This document shows, piece after piece, positions 63,304 through 64,000 of a stretch of DNA of 64,000 bases. Under the pieces are notes generated by a model that was given only the letters and a program-made list of their open reading frames with translations, searched no databases and was not told where the DNA came from. The position numbers were made by a program, and so were the translations under genes. Within the stretch, counting starts at the first letter, position 1. Each line of letters opens with the position of its first letter. Origin of the DNA: Sphingobacteriales bacterium (GTDB lineage Bacteria > Bacteroidota > Bacteroidia > Chitinophagales > UBA2359); assembly GCA_016700115.1 (NCBI GenBank), contig CP064999.1, forward strand, positions 4,340,001-4,404,000. Reading direction: 5' to 3'.

Positions 63304-64000
63304 ATGACTCTCAAAAGCCGATTTCTTACCTTGCTGTTGTTACTTACTGTAGGAATTGCATCTGTCTCGTTTGCATACAGGAACAACTCATTCGAAATTG
63401 CAAAAAACCTCGAGCTTTTTGCTTCAATTTTTCGGGAGTTAGATGCTTTTTATGTGGATGAGATTTCTCCGCAAAAATTTGTCCGAAGTGGTATTGAAGG
63501 CATGATGCGCTCATTAGACCCCTACACCTCGTTTATTTCTGAAGAGGAAATGGGCAGTTATGAAGTACAAACAACAGGGAAATACGGGGGGATTGGTTCT
63601 CTTATTCGCAAATCTGGTGATTTTGTAGTTATAGTTGAGCCTTATGAAGATAGCCCATCGGTTAAAAGTGATTTGAGGGCAGGAGATAAAATTGTAAAAA
63701 TTGATGGAGTTTCCGCAAAAGGAAAAACTTCTGACGAGGTGAGTAAACTTTTAAAAGGTGAGGCCCAAACTCAGGTCAAGTTGCTGATTGAGCGTCCGGG
63801 AGAAACCAAACCCCTTGAAAAAACACTGACCCGCGAAGAAATTACTATCAAGAATGTTCCTTATTTCGGAATGTTAGATAATACCGGCATCGGTTACATC
63901 AAGCTCACCGGTTTTACTGATAAGTGCAGCAATGAAGTAGCCGATGCTTTAACCGAACTTAAAAAAAAGCATAAAGCTCAATCCATTATCTTAGACCTTC
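63304..64000 (+). CDS. S41 family C-terminal processing peptidase (3' end cut by window)
   Basis: The frame runs off the right edge, with 232 codons visible from the ATG at 63304. The protein begins with a signal anchor (FLTLLLLLTVGIASVSFAY), continues with the S41 N-terminal segment (LDAFYVDEISPQKFVRSGIE, MMRSLDPYTSFISEEEM), and has a PDZ domain (GKYGGIGSLIRKSG, SDLRAGDKIVKIDGVSAKGK) and the start of the peptidase domain (IGYIKLTGFTDKCSNEVADA, SIILDL). The catalytic Ser and Lys lie beyond the window. Tail-specific proteases of this family trim or degrade exported proteins in the periplasm. It follows the M3 peptidase gene. Confidence 0.9.
   Translation, partial: MTLKSRFLTLLLLLTVGIASVSFAYRNNSFEIAKNLELFASIFRELDAFYVDEISPQKFVRSGIEGMMRSLDPYTSFISEEEMGSYEVQTTGKYGGIGSLIRKSGDFVVIVEPYEDSPSVKSDLRAGDKIVKIDGVSAKGKTSDEVSKLLKGEAQTQVKLLIERPGETKPLEKTLTREEITIKNVPYFGMLDNTGIGYIKLTGFTDKCSNEVADALTELKKKHKAQSIILDL

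Overview
The window looks like a chromosomal segment from an environmental Bacteroidota (Chitinophagia/Saprospiria-like; genus not determinable here). The evidence is AT-rich DNA, TonB-dependent receptors with carboxypeptidase-like N-terminal domains, a DUF4249 lipoprotein, several secreted giants with type IX secretion (T9SS) C-terminal domains (CHU_C type B and type A), the Bacteroidota promoter pattern TTG-N20-TAnnTTTG, and futalosine-pathway menaquinone synthesis (mqnD). No tRNA, rRNA, insertion sequence, prophage or CRISPR array was recognised. Both window edges cut genes: an aldehyde dehydrogenase on the left and an S41 peptidase on the right.

Layout. 0-4 kb: metabolism (aldehyde dehydrogenase, LprI-like secreted protein, thiolase, mqnD). 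3.9-12.9 kb: a 3000-residue T9SS surface protein built from triplicated N-terminal modules, PKD/Ig-like domains, ten four-cysteine cadherin-like repeats and three further repeats. 13-15 kb: DUF983 protein and a polysaccharide flippase whose ATG abuts ten exact heptamers. 15-16.5 kb: repeat island (21-bp heptad-coding array plus a purine-rich array). 16.6-20.8 kb: TonB receptor/DUF4249/unknown operon. 20.8-27.4 kb: envelope genes (NlpC/P60-like protein, lgt, L,D-transpeptidase, lipoprotein, zinc phospholipase-like protein, AcpH-like protein). 27.4-36 kb: panC-panD-membrane protein, phosphohexomutase-DUF4846, GNAT, bacilliredoxin, rhomboid, rpe. 36-41 kb: second TonB receptor and two tandem signal peptidases I. 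41-48 kb: secreted cytochrome/lamin-tail protein divergent from a di-haem peroxidase and a GH9 cellulase. 48-54.3 kb: Ser/Thr kinase, neuB and a T9SS choice-of-anchor B protein. 54.5-55.7 kb: ECF sigma factor and its membrane partner. 55.7-57 kb: second repeat island, carrying an inverted copy of the 15-kb element and a T-tract-phased 21-bp array. 57.2-61.3 kb: a 1368-residue DUF4011-like/SF1 helicase/nuclease fusion. 61.6-64 kb: M3 and S41 peptidases.

How it fits together: much of the window builds or populates the cell envelope (lipoprotein maturation, signal peptidases, peptidoglycan cross-linking, TonB import, T9SS cargo). The least explained parts are the two repeat islands, which share an inverted ~0.5-kb element 41 kb apart, the second lying next to a possible defence helicase-nuclease, and the secreted redox/cellulase cluster at 41-48 kb. 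Functions are assigned from motifs read by eye; no database search was run.
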